This document shows positions 33,656 through 45,069 of a stretch of 64,000 nucleotides of DNA, one piece after another; the first letter of the stretch is position 1, and every line of letters starts with the position of its first letter. A program made the translations under genes and the position numbers. Below the pieces are notes generated by a model, which was not told where the DNA came from, searched no databases, and saw only the letters and a list, made by a program, of their open reading frames with translations. The stretch is from Ochotona curzoniae. Taxonomy: Eukaryota > Chordata > Mammalia > Lagomorpha > Ochotonidae. The stretch covers positions 32,118,501 to 32,182,500 of the forward strand of contig NW_024465369.1 in the NCBI RefSeq assembly GCF_017591425.1, in the 5' to 3' direction.

Positions 33656-33968
33656 TACTTTATACAGCTGGTAAAAGCACTGCTAGGGTTGCCTGTATCT
33701 TCACAGGGTTCCTAAGATCAAGTCTTAGTTCCACCTCTGATCCCACTCCTGATTCCCATTTCCTGCTATTGCACCCCTTAATAGACACCCAGTAGTGGCT
33801 CATGTACTACCTGCTACCCACATGGGAAACTCAGACAGGATTCTGGGCTCCTGGCTTTGGCCAGGGCCAGCCATAGTTGTTGCACACATTTGGAGATTGA
33901 GCCAGCAGGTAGAAGATCTCTCTGTTTCTCTTTCTGCCTTTCAAGTGCAAAATGAAAATAAGAGGGAT
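33656..33968 (+). mobile_element. Old CSINE, plus strand
   Basis: TTTATACAGCTGGTAAAAGCAC, TTAGTTCCACCTCTGATCCC, CTCATGTACTACCTGCTACCC, CTGGGCTCCTGGCTTTGGCC, GATTGAGCCAGCAGGTAGAAG and CTTTCTGCCTTTCAAG. Old subclass. Confidence 0.75.
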
Positions 33969-34159
33969 AATATATCCCCAAAGTACAGAAATTGCTTATC
34001 TCAACAGAAGTGAAATCAGTGAGTAAAGAAATGTTTAAGATATTTTCTTAGAACACCATGACACAGCAATGGTTTCAATCCCACCATCCCTGAGGTCTCT
34101 CTCTCTCTCCTCCCCTTGACAAATAGAAAAGAGTGTAGGTAACACATTATGGATGAGAA

Positions 34160-34532
34160 CTGATTTTGTTTTTGTCTTTAACAAAAAAAAAAAAAAGATT
34201 TTTATTTATTTTTATTACAAAGTCAAATATACAGAAAAGAGGAGAGACAGAGAGGAAGATCTTCCGTCCGATGATTCACTCCCCAAGTGAGCGCAATTGC
34301 TGGTGCTGCGCTGATCCGAAGCCAGGAGCCAGGAACCTCTTCAGGGTCTCCCACATAGGTGCAGGGTCCCAAAGCTTTGGGCCGTCCTCGACTGCTTTCC
34401 CAGCCCCAAGCAGGGAGCTAGAAGGGAAGTGGAGCTGCTGGGATTAGAACCGGCGCCCATGTGGGATCCCGGTGTGTTCAAGGCGAGGACTTTAACCACT
34501 GTGCCATGCCGCTGGGCCCTGATTTTGTTTTT
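34160..34532 (-). mobile_element. Young CSINE, minus strand, 14-bp target-site duplication
   Basis: CTGATTTTGTTTTT is at 34,160-34,173 and 34,519-34,532. The reversed element has AAAGTCAAATATACAG, CTTCCGTCCGATGATTCAC, CCGTCCTCGACTGC, ACCGGCGCCC and GCCGCTGGGCCC, with many CpGs kept. The right end stops about 30 bases before a splice-acceptor-like CCATCAG. Confidence 0.93.
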
Positions 34533-34563
34533 AATTCTTCTGTGTCCTCTTCCACGCCATCAG

Positions 34564-35608
34564 AAGACCATGACGATGACACATAAATGGCTGGAGACAA
34601 GCTCCTGATGTTTGGATAGAAATACTGCTATCTGACGAGCATAGTGTAAACACTGGCTGGCCAAGCAGTGCCGTGACAAGTTGAGTGTGTAATTCATTGC
34701 TCTGGGGGCCATGGGTCTACAAGAACAGTGCACTTTATGTACAGTCTGTCAGCAGGCACTGGTTCACTGTAGCAGCCATCTCTTGAAGATCACACAAAAC
34801 CAGATTTAGTATATCCTGGTAGTTGAGTCTTCTCTTTGGTGATTTCTTGCTAGTATGATAGCAAACAAGCTGACACTGGGTATGCAGGGCTTCAGAAATA
34901 CTGGAATGGAACATAAAAATAGTCTATCACATATCAGCCTTGGCTTTTCCCAAATAGTTCAGCCAGTTCCACACACCTCGGCCTGAAACCTCCACTTGCC
35001 AGCCTGCATTTAGAGTACTAGAGAGAGCTTAAACGCTGAAACTCATAGGAGGGGATATACTTTTTAAAATAGAATAAATCCTTGTTAAAATTCTCTAATT
35101 AGAATATGTAAGACTTTCAGGGGTTTACGTAAAATTCATTCTAAATTGTCAAGATTTGGCTCATGAGTATAAAGAGACTGATTAGCCTTAGGAGCTTTCC
35201 AAAGTAAGGGCTCAAGAAAATGAGGCTTACCCTTAGGTCTGCATCCAGCAATTCATTCTCATAGAGTGTGTTGGTTAGTTTGTATATAAGTCTATGAGGA
35301 ACTATGATATTTTTGTTAGTGACTTACTTTTTTTCCTAATTAGAGTCTGTTTTATATCAGGTGATATTTCATATTGAATAAAATATGCTACATGGAAAAA
35401 AATTATGTCATTAAGAGTTAACACAAAGTCAGACTCACCATCTACAACATGCACGTACCATTTCACTGAAATCTAATTGCACCAGCATCATTATACAGAA
35501 CAGAACTAAATACCACAAACAACTTAGCATATATTTCACCAAGATCTTATCCAAAAGAAATGGGAGGAGGTGCAGGAGGGAATAATTTTTACTTCTAATT
35601 TCTAATAA
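34564..35608 (+). other. Candidate terminal exon and 3'UTR of the unidentified gene
   Basis: TTTTAATTCTTCTGTGTCCTC..CCATCAG is a good acceptor. The phase-1 base left by the donor at 15,440 (second-acceptor frame) plus AA makes Glu, and the frame then reads DHDDDT and stops at TAA 34,584-34,586. The next kilobase has no SINE and holds AATAAA near 35,377 and 35,603, as a 3'UTR might. If the upstream exon is read from its first acceptor, this block would be untranslated. The 19-kb intron implied is long but not unusual. Weak support: a 21-nt coding end can arise by chance. Confidence 0.3.
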
Positions 35609-36000
35609 AGTCCCTCCTTTTTTTATTGTTCTGTGTTACTGGACTAGAAGAGACAGATCAAGGTTACAAATAGCGAGGAATAAGAACAGACAAGGCTAAG
35701 AAGCAAGCAAGCTTGCCAACCACCTGCCAGATGGGAAAATCCTTACAGTGCGTGAAATCTGAATTGCCCAAGATTTTTATTGCAGAGAAACAGAAGAAAT
35801 ACTTAGAAGATAAATTGCCTGATTCACTGATCATAAAAATTTGTAAGATCACCTAATACTGTTTTTCTTAATATGTATACATGAATATATACATCTCTAG
35901 TTTAACTTTGTAATCCAAACCAGAAAAGAGTTACTACAGCATTGCATTCAGGCCTCATTACCTCATGGTTAATTAGCTAACATTTGTAAAGTGCTTTGAA
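35609..36000. other. Unassigned DNA
   Basis: No recognised repeat except possibly an old relic at its right end (TTAGCTAACATTTGTAAAGTGC..). Confidence 0.35.
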
Positions 36001-36035
36001 GATGAAAAGCATCCTATAAATGCTAAGAACTATTA
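35968..36035. mobile_element. Possible MIR-like or other ancient relic
   Basis: TTAGCTAACATTTGTAAAGTGCTTTGAAGATG..CATCCTATAAATGCTAAGAAC resembles widespread ancient SINE text (GTAAAGTGCTTTGAGATC..GCTATATAAATGC). Short, family not certain. Confidence 0.4.
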
Positions 36036-36039
36036 AATG

Positions 36040-39000
36040 AAATGAGAGAAACCTCATAGATACATTGTTAACATTAATTTGTATTTTATCTTTGCTTATT
36101 ATCTTTTTCCCTTAGCACTTGACATTTGGGGCTCAACTCCATAGCATAAAGGCTGAGGGAGCTGCCTCTTGTTGCAGCTGTGACTGTGTAGTTCAAACAG
36201 ATCCAAATGGACACTTAACACTTGCCCCAAAGAAAGATTTCTTAGGTAGAAACAAATTAACTAGCCAAAGATGTCCCACCCCCACCCGCCATTTACATTG
36301 AAGGGAAGGTGTCTTAAATTAGAAGCAACTAATAAGCATGCTGCTGTGTTTAAAATGGTGCAAAGTTGAATGAAGAGTAAGATCGGACGCAGCACTTCAG
36401 TGTGAAACATATGATTCCACTTTGCACCCACTGAATAGCTCAGGATGCTCTATTATGGAGCGCTGACTATTGCCTGCATTTTGCTGTCATCAAAGCGGGT
36501 TAAACAAACTTCTCTGAAGCTACAGCTCTGCCCCCTGTCATCTCACCCCTTCTGCCTAATCCTAAATGGACAGAAGGACAAACACGCAGACTTACCTTAG
36601 GAAGTCTTTGGCAGCCTGCCAGGGACTGACATGTGGAAGAAAAAGCTATCGTCAAGGATCCTTTAAACATGGGTCTCATGAAAGCTTCCGATAAAACAGG
36701 AAATAATAGATCAAGTACATTCAGAGTATCTGCAAACTGTTTAATTGGGTAAAGGCAAGTCAAACTCTTGTGATCCCAGCAACATCTTTATTGTAAAGCC
36801 CACTTCAGTGATACTAAAGTTAATCCCAAGTCCTGTTACAGGAAACTCGTCCTTATTAAAGTAACATTAAGTGCTCCTTTTTTATTGATCTTCCCCTTCA
36901 GCTTAATGATAGAAACTTACTGATGTTTTAATAATAACCTCACAGGCTTTATCTCATTTTACTTCACCTTGATACTAAAAGATGCAGTGGAAACTAACTT
37001 AGCACAAACATTTTGCAGGTGTCTTTAAAGGACAGGGGGAGGTAGAGGGGAAAAAAGATTCAATTGAGCCGCATGTTAACAAAGATGGCTGAAAAACTAA
37101 AAGATAAAAGGGAAGCTCCAGTGTGAACATCAAAGAATTGTTAATGACAAGAAATACCATTAGGGTTAGTATCTCTTTTGTTTCAACCCTTTCACACCTG
37201 CAGTGCACAGTGAGCTAAGCCTTTGTTCCAAAATCTGAATTACCTCCATTAGCATTTACAGAAAGAAAAAAATGGTTGCAGAGACAACACAAACGTACTT
37301 CCCAAGTCAGGAATGTGTTAGGTTCTGCGGATTTCCTCCGAAGTTGTTGTAACTATAGAGACTCTGGAGGTGGAAGGTAACGGGTTGCAAATGAGCTTGG
37401 GGGAAATGTGAGAATAGCTTTGCAACTCAAAGAGAGCTGTGGCGGCAACGTGGAGAAGGGCGCAGGCGAAGCTCTGACACTGGCAATAGCAAAATCAGAG
37501 CGTGAAATTCAGATTAGCCCTCCCCGGGCAGTGAGAGGAAGGGGGCATTGCAAGACTTGGCAGGGCTAAAGGTGTAACCTGTTTTATTTGGCCCCTGAAA
37601 GATTTTAACAGATGGCGAGACCAGCTGTCTTTTTCAGCCATTTAATAAACTCTTCGGTGGTAACAGTTTGGAAAGTGGGGGTTTTTTGTTTTAGGCCAGA
37701 GGAGAAAATAAAGAAATCTGTCCCAAATTGTCTTTGCCAAATAGTAAAGCCTGGAAACATTATGGAAAGTTAAAGGGGGGGTGGAAGAATATTCATCGAC
37801 ATGATCTTCTTCGTGTTTTTAAGGGAACAATCACAAGAACAAATTCCTTTCTGGCAAATTACGTGACCGATGATTGGCAAAGTGAATTTTGTCTCGCCTC
37901 TTCAACTGGAGTTTGAATTTTTGTCTTTTGAAAAAGAGATGCCTGCTTGTCTCACTTAGTGCTCCTGGACTAACTCACGCTGTGCTCTTTACGGCGACTC
38001 CAGAGGTACAGACAGAAACAAACTAAATCCTATTGAAAGCTAGTCCTCAGGAGGGAAAATACTTTGTCCTCCTGACTTCAGGGGTGATTTGCCCCTAACG
38101 CACATTATCAGTCTAAACTGGCCTACAACCCTCCTCGCCACGCTGTGTAAATCACGGAGCCCAGCTCCAGACCTCAGTGAATGGTGAAAACGCTCTTGGC
38201 GAGTTATTTTCACACTGGAATTCTGCCTTGTGTGCCCAAAATATTTTTCTAAAACTGGCAATTTTCCCCACCAGTAAAACAGCAGCTCTCATTGATGGGA
38301 AAAGGAATTTTTTTTCTTCCTTTCTTTTTCTGCTTTTGCAAAGATTCTTCCCAGTGATCACAAACACAGCTCCTCCTCTTGCAAATGTCCAGGATTCTGG
38401 GTTGAGCAACAGCCACCAGCATTTGACAAAGGTTTGTTCTCTCCTCAAGCCCTGTAATACATACAAGACCTGTATTGCCCAAATAAATGGCAACCATAAA
38501 ACATTAACTCTTTAAGTTAGCAAAGATTCCACACGCTGTTCTAGACACCTGGGACACTGGGCAGCTTTCCTTGTGCTTGCTAAGCCTCTTTGGCTTAACT
38601 CCCAGCTTGCTTCTTCCTGGGCTGTTAGTGATGGCTGGCTTCTTAAGCACTTAGCAAAGTGCAGGTGGTGGAGAAAGAAAGACTGAATCATTCTACCTGA
38701 AATAAGTTAGCTCCGTCATCAAGCTAGACACCAAATGAACAGAATGTCATTTCCAGCTCCGTAATCACCATGGCTCATGAAACACCCACAACAGATAACA
38801 GTGGTTCCAGCCGAGACACCTTCCCTGTCTAAAACCCAGGCTGCCAATCATTCAGCATCCTTAAAGCAAATCTACTTTGTGAGCCAAGCCTGTGCCAGTG
38901 TGACCCAGACCAAGACCAGCTCTCTTGGAGTTTCACTGGGTGGAGAGAAGGACGAAAATTAGAAACATAAAGCCCTCCCCAGTAGAGCTGGGCTCAGAAT

Positions 39001-39395
39001 GGCCCAAGTGAGGCAGCTGAGAACAGCTGACCTAAATGGTTAGGAAACAGATTTCCACTTACATGAAGAAACTGCAGGTTCTTCCGAGCCACCCTTAGAG
39101 AAGCACCTGTTTCTGTCTTCTGGTTACTATTAAAGTATGATCATCTAGAAATTGTATGAATCTAGAAATTATACCTAGGCATTCTGAGGCATTGTCCCTC
39201 AGAAGCCACAGGGACTGGCTCCTGGACCCCCTATTTGCATATAAATATGCAGATCTTCCTGTATATGTCAAGTCATCTCTACATTATATTATCATACCAA
39301 ATAAAATACAATGCCAAGTGAAGAACTGCTTCACTGGATTATTTAAAACATAATGACAAAAACAAAAGTCTGTGTATGTTCACAGATGTGTGTTT
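36040..39395. other. SINE-free stretch, possible conserved non-coding DNA
   Basis: For over 3.3 kb I find no CSINE or L1, while the window average is about one SINE per kilobase. The sequence around 36,380-38,520 is balanced in composition and not simple. Such exclusion of repeats is typical of regulatory DNA near developmental genes. Conservation cannot be seen from one genome, and the short open frames (38,152-38,515 on both strands) are not convincing. Confidence 0.4.
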
Positions 39396-39655
39396 TTTTC
39401 TAATACTTTCTTTTTAAAAAATTAGTTGAGAAGCAGTGAGATAGCCCAGAAGGACAGCACCCATCCACTGGCTTACTCCCCAAATGCCCACAGCCAGTCT
39501 CCCTAGTGTGTAGTAGGGAACCAAGTCCTTGAGCCACCACCTAGGGTATGCACTGATTGGAAGTTGGACTTGGAACCTGCAGCGAGAACTCAGATCCAAG
39601 CACACCAGTGTAGGACACATGTGTCTTACCATGCACAGGTCATTGTATGGCTGCC
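39396..39655 (-). mobile_element. Old CSINE relic, minus strand
   Basis: CCATCCACTGGCTTACTCCCC, CAAATGCCCACAG, TAGTAGGGAACCAAGTCCTTGAGCC, GGAACCTGCAGCGAGAACTC and ACACATGTGTCTTACC read as a diverged reversed SINE. Confidence 0.65.
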
Positions 39656-40080
39656 CATATCACCTTCCCAGTCACCAGGCAGGTCCCCAATGGGACTTCC
39701 TTACCCAAGCAGTATGGAGCAGAGCAGCCAATGGAAAAGGACTCCAAAAGCAGCAACCCCTGGGCCTGACCTCAGGGATGGCCAAGTAAAGAGTTCTGGT
39801 CATAGGCTTGCTCCAGATGACTAGATTATTTCCTCAGTGCATCCCCCTAAATAAATGCTATATTTGATCACATTAGCCAAGTATAACATTCCTAGAAAAA
39901 GTGAAAGCCATATTTCGCTCAAATGAAAGTAGTAACGATGAAATAATAAAGTCTGTTAAAGAGTAAATGAATGTTGACCTAAAAATTACCTTAGGATTGC
40001 AAGGAGATGGCCTTCATTTCAGAATTCTCCAAATATCCAGAAATTACTAGGAGTTTTCTAATAGGATAGATTCTTTTCTG
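39656..40080. other. Unassigned DNA
   Basis: No repeat or exon recognised. Confidence 0.4.
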
Positions 40081-40081
40081 T

Positions 40082-40364
40082 TTTGTTTGTTTGAGGGATG
40101 GAGGGAAAGAGACAGAGAGATTGATATCCTATTTGCTGGATCACTTCCCAATAACTTGATTAAGTTGGGTTTGGGCCAGAGCTGAAACTGGAGCCAGGAA
40201 TTTGGTCCAGGTCTTCTACGTGAGTGATGGAGATCCCAGTGCTTGAGCCACCTCTGTTGCGTCCAGCAACTTTACCAGACGAAGCTGAGGCAGAAGCCTG
40301 GTATCAAACCCACATACTCCAGTGTGGAACAAGGTGTCTTACCCACTAAGCCAGAGCCCATTTC
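40082..40364 (-). mobile_element. Old CSINE, minus strand
   Basis: TTTGTTTGTTTGAGGGATGG, CAGAGAGATTGATATCC, TTTGCTGGATCACTTCCC, GGTCCAGGTCTTCTACGTGAG, ATACTCCAGTGTGGAACAAG and CTTACCCACTAAGCCAGAGCCC. Confidence 0.75.
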
Positions 40365-41198
40365 TTTTTCCTTAGATAGCATAATCAGCGATAGTTAAAT
40401 TGTTAGCATTCCAAAAAAAATGGCTTAATAAGTTATTTGACAAATTAGTAGTATATGTGAAAATTACATAATTTCCAGTTTTATCACTTATAATTTAGTT
40501 ACAAACGTTCAAAAGGGATTGAATATTTGGTAGAATAATTCCCAATTTCATTAATAGCCTTCAAAATATATTTGCCAGAGCTAAGTATTTGCACAATCTG
40601 CATTTTGAATAAACGTTTCCCCTAACTGGAATAAATTCTTTCAGAATTTGAATGAAAATTCCCCATTTCCTAAAGTTTTCAGACACTGGAGACTTAGCAT
40701 TTTAATCTTTAATAATATAAAAAATTGCTATTGTCTTGTTGATGCCATCATCTTTATGTAGCTTTCCTAGTCATCTGTATTACTTCCCTCTCTTCCTTTT
40801 TCCACTTGCCTTGCAATATGAGCCTGTTCTCTTAGAGTTCACATACGATTAAATATGTTGCTATTTCGTCATGCAGTAAAAATGAAGTATCATATTTCCT
40901 ACTTATTTTACTGTGGTATTTATTTATTTATTTATTCGTACAGAAGTTAGGTACCGACATGTCATGGTTTTTTTTAAAAGAAGATTTCTTTTAAAAATGA
41001 TTTCCTGTGTATTATGTGCTAGGGACTATTTCTCTGCTACAAAGAGCACAGAAATTACAAAGGGTGACAGGAAAAGAAGGAAAATAGCAAAGAGGAGGAA
41101 ATAGGGGAAGAAGATATTTCCTATTAAATATTAACATATACCATAAACAAATTCACACACACACACAAACCAGTATTTTATTGGTATCTGAATAGAGA
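40365..41198. other. Unassigned AT-rich DNA
   Basis: Nothing recognised. A TTTATTTATTTATT simple stretch lies near 40,920 and an ACACACAC stretch near 41,155. Confidence 0.4.
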
Positions 41199-41199
41199 G

Positions 41200-41434
41200 A
41201 TAGGGGGCAAATGTTGTGGTGCAGCAGGTTAAGTAACCATATTGGAGTGCTTGGTTCAAATCCTGGTCACTCCTCTTCCAGTCCAGCTTCCTACTACTGC
41301 ACATTTGGAAGACAGCAGATGATGACCTAAGTACTTGGACTCCTGTCTTCCAGATGTGACGCCAGGATGGAGACACAGCCCTGGCTGTTGCAGACATTTG
41401 GACAGTGAACCAGTGGGTAAAAGATAGCTAGCTC

Positions 41435-41482
<48 letters not shown>

Positions 41483-41510
41483 TGACTTTCAAATATGTAA
41501 ATAAACTTCT
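41200..41510 (+). mobile_element. Old CSINE, plus strand, with (TG)n
   Basis: GGCAAATGTTGTGGTGCAGCAGG head, GGTTCAAATCCTGG B-box, AGACAGCAGATGATGACC, GCCCTGGCTGTTGCAGAC, GTGAACCAGTGGG, then a TG run and CTGACTTTCAAATATGTAAATAAAC. Confidence 0.88.
41438..41481. repeat. (TG)n microsatellite
   Basis: About 22 TG units in the SINE 3' region, an expected hot spot for polymorphism. Confidence 0.95.
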
Positions 41511-41705
41511 TTTTTATCTTATTTTTTTTATTGTTAATAACATTGTATTATGTGATACAGTTTTATAGGTACTGGGATTCCCTCCCCCCCACAACCCTCC
41601 CTTCATGGTGGATTCCTCCCCCTTGCTGCATAACCACAGTTCAAGTTCAGTTGAGATTCCTTCATTGCAAGCATATACCTAGCATAGAGTCCAGCATCTT
41701 ATAAT
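41511..41705 (-). mobile_element. 5'-truncated L1 3' end, minus strand
   Basis: A T-rich start is followed by ATACAGTTTTATAGGTACTGGG, CCCTCCCCCCCACAACC (the reverse of a 3'UTR G-rich tract) and GCATAGAGTCCAGCATC. AATAAACTTCTT flanks it on both sides (about 41,499-41,510 and 41,706-41,717), a target-site duplication. The insert sits at the tail of the preceding SINE. Confidence 0.75.
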
Positions 41706-41716
41706 AAATAAACTTC

Positions 41717-42038
41717 TTAAGATTTATTTTTATTGGAAAAATAGCTAAGATTTACAGAGAGGAGGAGAGCCAGAAAAATGTTCCAGCCACTGGTTCACTC
41801 CCCAAATGGCTGTGACAGCCAGAGCTGAGCTGATCTAAAACCAGGAACCAGGAGCTTCTTCCAGGTCTCCCACATGGTTACCAGGTCCCAAGGCTTCAGA
41901 CCATCCTCTACTGCTTTCCCAGGCCATAAACCAAAAGATGGATGGGAAGTGGAGCAGCTGGAACATAAACCGGCACCCATATGGGATTCCAGTGCTTGGA
42001 GGTAGAGGATTAGTTGATTAAGCTAACATGCTGGCCCC
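41717..42038 (-). mobile_element. CSINE, minus strand
   Basis: TTAAGATTTATTTTTATTGG, GATTTACAGAGAGGAGGAG, CAGAGCTGAGCTGATCTAAAACC, CCTACTGCTTTCCCAGGCC-like text, ACCGGCACCCATATGGGATTCC, ending CATGCTGGCCCC. Confidence 0.92.
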
Positions 42039-42095
42039 TCAAATAAATAAACACAATTTTAAAAGACAAATACAGAAACAGAAGCAAAAGAAAGA

Positions 42096-42415
42096 TGGAG
42101 GAATCAGTGTTATGGCACTGCAGGCTAAGCCACTGCTTGGGATGCCCACATGTTAGCGTGCCTAGAGTCAAGTCCTGCCTCTGCTTCCCATTCTGCTTTC
42201 TGCTGAAGCATGTGGGAGGCAGCAGATGATGCCTTCGGGCTCTTGGACTCCTGCAACCACATGGAGACCTAGATGGAGTTTTAGGGCTCTTGGATTCAGC
42301 CTGACCAAGCTCCAGCTGTTGTAGGCATTTGGGGAGTGAACCACTGGCTAGATCTCTCTTCTTCAGTCTCTCTGTCATTCTGCCTTTCGAATAAATAAAT
42401 GTGTCTTTTTTTTTT
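42096..42415 (+). mobile_element. Old CSINE, plus strand
   Basis: GGAATCAGTGTTATGGCACTGCAGG, TGCTTGGGATGCCCACATG, GGCAGCAGATGATGCC, CTCCAGCTGTTGTAGGCATTTGG, GTGAACCACTGGCTAG and CTGCCTTTCGAATAAATAAATG. A poly-T run follows. Confidence 0.88.
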
Positions 42416-42957
42416 TTTAAGAATCTGGAATAAACACAAGAATCTGTAAGTACTCCTTACATTACAGGTGAAATTTCAAATCAAGAAGTGACTCAGTCAA
42501 TGGAGTTGGAAACGCTCATTAGATTTTTACAAAGTGAAGTTTAGGCCTGGTGAAGAATGGCAAAGAACCTTGGGTTTTTTGTTGTTTTTTTGGTTTTTAG
42601 TTTTTGTTTTGTTTTGTTTTGTTTTGTTTTACCTCCTTGCAAGCTACCAGTTGAGCCTGCCATCATTTGGTGGACATTGATAGAAGACGCTGGACTACTG
42701 GCTTGGAGACTAAACTACAACAATAGTGGTTGAGGGCCAGCATTTGTACCCATTCTCTGTGCTCTCCCTCCCACCAGATCTGGCAAACTTTGCTCCCTGC
42801 AGGCAGTGAGGCCGACTCTGCAAACTCCTGAAAGGCAGTTGTTGGGGCCTCCACAACCCGAGTGGCACATGAGAACTGCCTCTTGACAGCCATCCATTGC
42901 TGGTGCTTTAAATGGACCTTAAAGAGTTTTACAGGGAAAAGAAATACAAATAAACAA
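42416..42957. other. Unassigned DNA with (GTTTT)n
   Basis: A (GTTTT)n stretch lies at about 42,597-42,630. The block 42,660-42,900 is GC-richer, with two short minus-strand frames, not recognised. Confidence 0.45.
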
Positions 42958-43222
42958 AAAGACCCTGGTCAGGGAACCATGGCTAACTTCAGAGGTACCT
43001 AGATTCAGTTCCAAGCTCCCAGCTCCCAGCTCCCCACTCCAGCTTTCTACTGCTATAGACCTTGGAGGTAGCAGAGATGGCAAAAATAATTGGGTTCTTA
43101 CTACCCACAAGGAGCTTTAGCTCCATGTTTTCGACCAGCCCAGCCCTGCCCCCAGATACTTAGGTGCCTTTGAGGAATGAACCCATGAGCTTGGAGTGTG
43201 GAAACACAAACTGTTAATAAAA
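42958..43222 (+). mobile_element. Old CSINE relic, plus strand
   Basis: GATTCAGTTCCAAGCTCCCAGC, CACTCCAGCTTTCTACTGC, GAGGTAGCAGAGATGGC, ACTACCCACAAGGAGC and TGCCTTTGAGGAATGAACCC. There is a local CCCAGCTCCCAGCTCC triplication at 43,017-43,034. Confidence 0.55.
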
Positions 43223-43958
43223 AATAAAAGGTTTCAATAAAGAATAAAGAAGCATGCACAATTAGTTCACTAAAGAATAAAATTAACACACAGGAAAAAA
43301 TGTTCAGTCTCAGTAGTGATACAGTAAAAATTACAAATCTCATTTTAACTTTCAGAAGGGCAATTTTTTCATAAAGTGTTCAGTATTTCTGACTGTCTTG
43401 GGAAGTGAGCATGCTCAGATCCCACTGGCAGGCATATAGATCAGCATCAGCTTCCAGCCTACAAGTCAAGCAAGTGTATGACAGGCCTTGGAAACCTGTC
43501 TCCTCCCTGTGCTCAGCCCTTCCCCTGACAGAGGCGTCCTGGGTAAGGATCTGAAATATGTACAAAATCTTCTTTGCAGGATTGCATGGAAACAATCTAA
43601 AAATTCAGAAGTAGGGCATTAATTAGGTAACCCTGGTATCTAGTGGGATATTGAACACACACAACCTTCAAAATAACTTAAACAGTATAGAAAAAAGACA
43701 TGCAACTTTACAAATGTATAAAAGAATACTTTTTTCCCATTTTTAAAATAGGTAAAATGGCCTAATTTGGGGGGGAAGGTTTTAAGTCCCAAATCTGTGC
43801 CCCTGGTAGTCTCACAAAAAGTTGTAGATCATGGAGTAAGCAGTTTCAGGGAAGGCAGGCACCTCTGCTGAACCCCCCAACCACTGGGGGTTTTTCACCA
43901 AATCGTCCAGAGGACAGATTTATACAGAGTAAGAGAAACCCTGAAAAGATCGGGGCAA
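43223..43958. other. Unassigned DNA
   Basis: No family or exon recognised. Confidence 0.4.
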
Positions 43959-43959
43959 A

Positions 43960-44273
43960 ATGACTACTGCATAGTGTGAGTAGGTAAAGCCTCGGCCTAC
44001 AGTGTCCACATCCCATATGGGTCCCATTTCTAGTCATGGCTGCTCCAACCTCAGATCCAGTGCCTTTGCTAATGCACCTGGGAGAGCAATGGAGCTAGGC
44101 CCAAATGGACCCATGTAACAAATTTGGAGGAAGCATCTGGCTCCTGGCTTCAGCCTTTTCCAGTCCTGGACATGGTGACCATTTGGGCAGTGAAATCAAC
44201 AGATGGTAGCTCTCTCTCTCTCTCTCTAACTCTTTCAAATAAATAAATAAATAAATAAATCTTAAAGAAAAAT
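43960..44273 (+). mobile_element. CSINE, plus strand, with (TC)n and (AAAT)n tail
   Basis: GACTACTGCATAGTGTGAGTAGG, TCCCATATGGGTCCC, GGAAGCATCTGGCTCCTGGC, CATTTGGGCAGTGAAATC, a (TC)n at 44,210-44,227 and an (AAAT)n tail at about 44,236-44,260. Confidence 0.85.
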
Positions 44274-44778
44274 GATTATAGAGATGATGAGGTAGTGAAG
44301 GCAAAGGTTGTAGGCGCATCTCTTAGAGTATGGCCTGAGCAACCCCTGCCCTCCACTACAGAATAACCACACACGCAGGCCCACGCATGGGGCTCTCAGA
44401 GCCACAGACGATGCGCAGGGTCTAACTCGGACCTGAGAATCTGTGATGAGGCTCTATCTCCAGAGGTGTCTGCTGTGAGGGTGTGGGTTGGATGGCCTCG
44501 TACCTCAGTCCCAGCTGCTGCCCTCAGCCCCAAGGTGTGTTTCTCTGGAGAGCAGAGGGCCGAGGTTGTGTTAGATCAGCCAGCCCTGCATTCCAGTGCA
44601 TCGCTGCATCCTCTAAGATGGCCCGCAGAGTTCTGCCTCCATCAGCAGGCTCCCATGACCTTGAATTTCTTAACTACTGCTTTCACCCAGCATTAGTCAG
44701 CTGCCAGCTTCTCCCTCACATTTGCATCGCTCTTCAGTAATTTGAGAGATTTTTTCACATGCAACCATCAATACATAC
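44274..44778. other. Unassigned DNA, moderately GC-rich
   Basis: Two overlapping plus-strand frames (44,466-44,740) lie in a GC-richer block. No domain or splice pair is evident. Confidence 0.4.
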
Positions 44779-45069
44779 ATACATTTGTTTATTCACTTAT
44801 TCATTCATTCATTTATTTGAAAAGCAGAGTCAAAGAGAGAGACCTTCCATCTGCTGGTTCACCAAAATGGCCACGACTGTGGAAAGCTACAGCCAGGAGC
44901 TTCATCCAGATCTTCCACATGGGTGCGGCAGCCCAAGCATATGCTTTCCCAAGTGCATTGTCAGGGAGCTAGATCAAAAGTGGAGAAGCCAGTACATGAA
45001 CCTGTGCCTGTCTGGGATGCTGGCACTGTTTGCAGCAGCTTTACCCACTATGCCACAGCACTGGCCCTG
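44779..45069 (-). mobile_element. Old CSINE, minus strand
   Basis: An ATTCATTCATTCATTTATTTG head, AAAAGCAGAGTCAAAGAGAG, CCATCTGCTGGTTCACC, TTCATCCAGATCTTCCACATGG, GTCAGGGAGCTAGATC, GGATGCTGGCACTG and CCACTATGCCACAGCACTGG. Confidence 0.88.
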
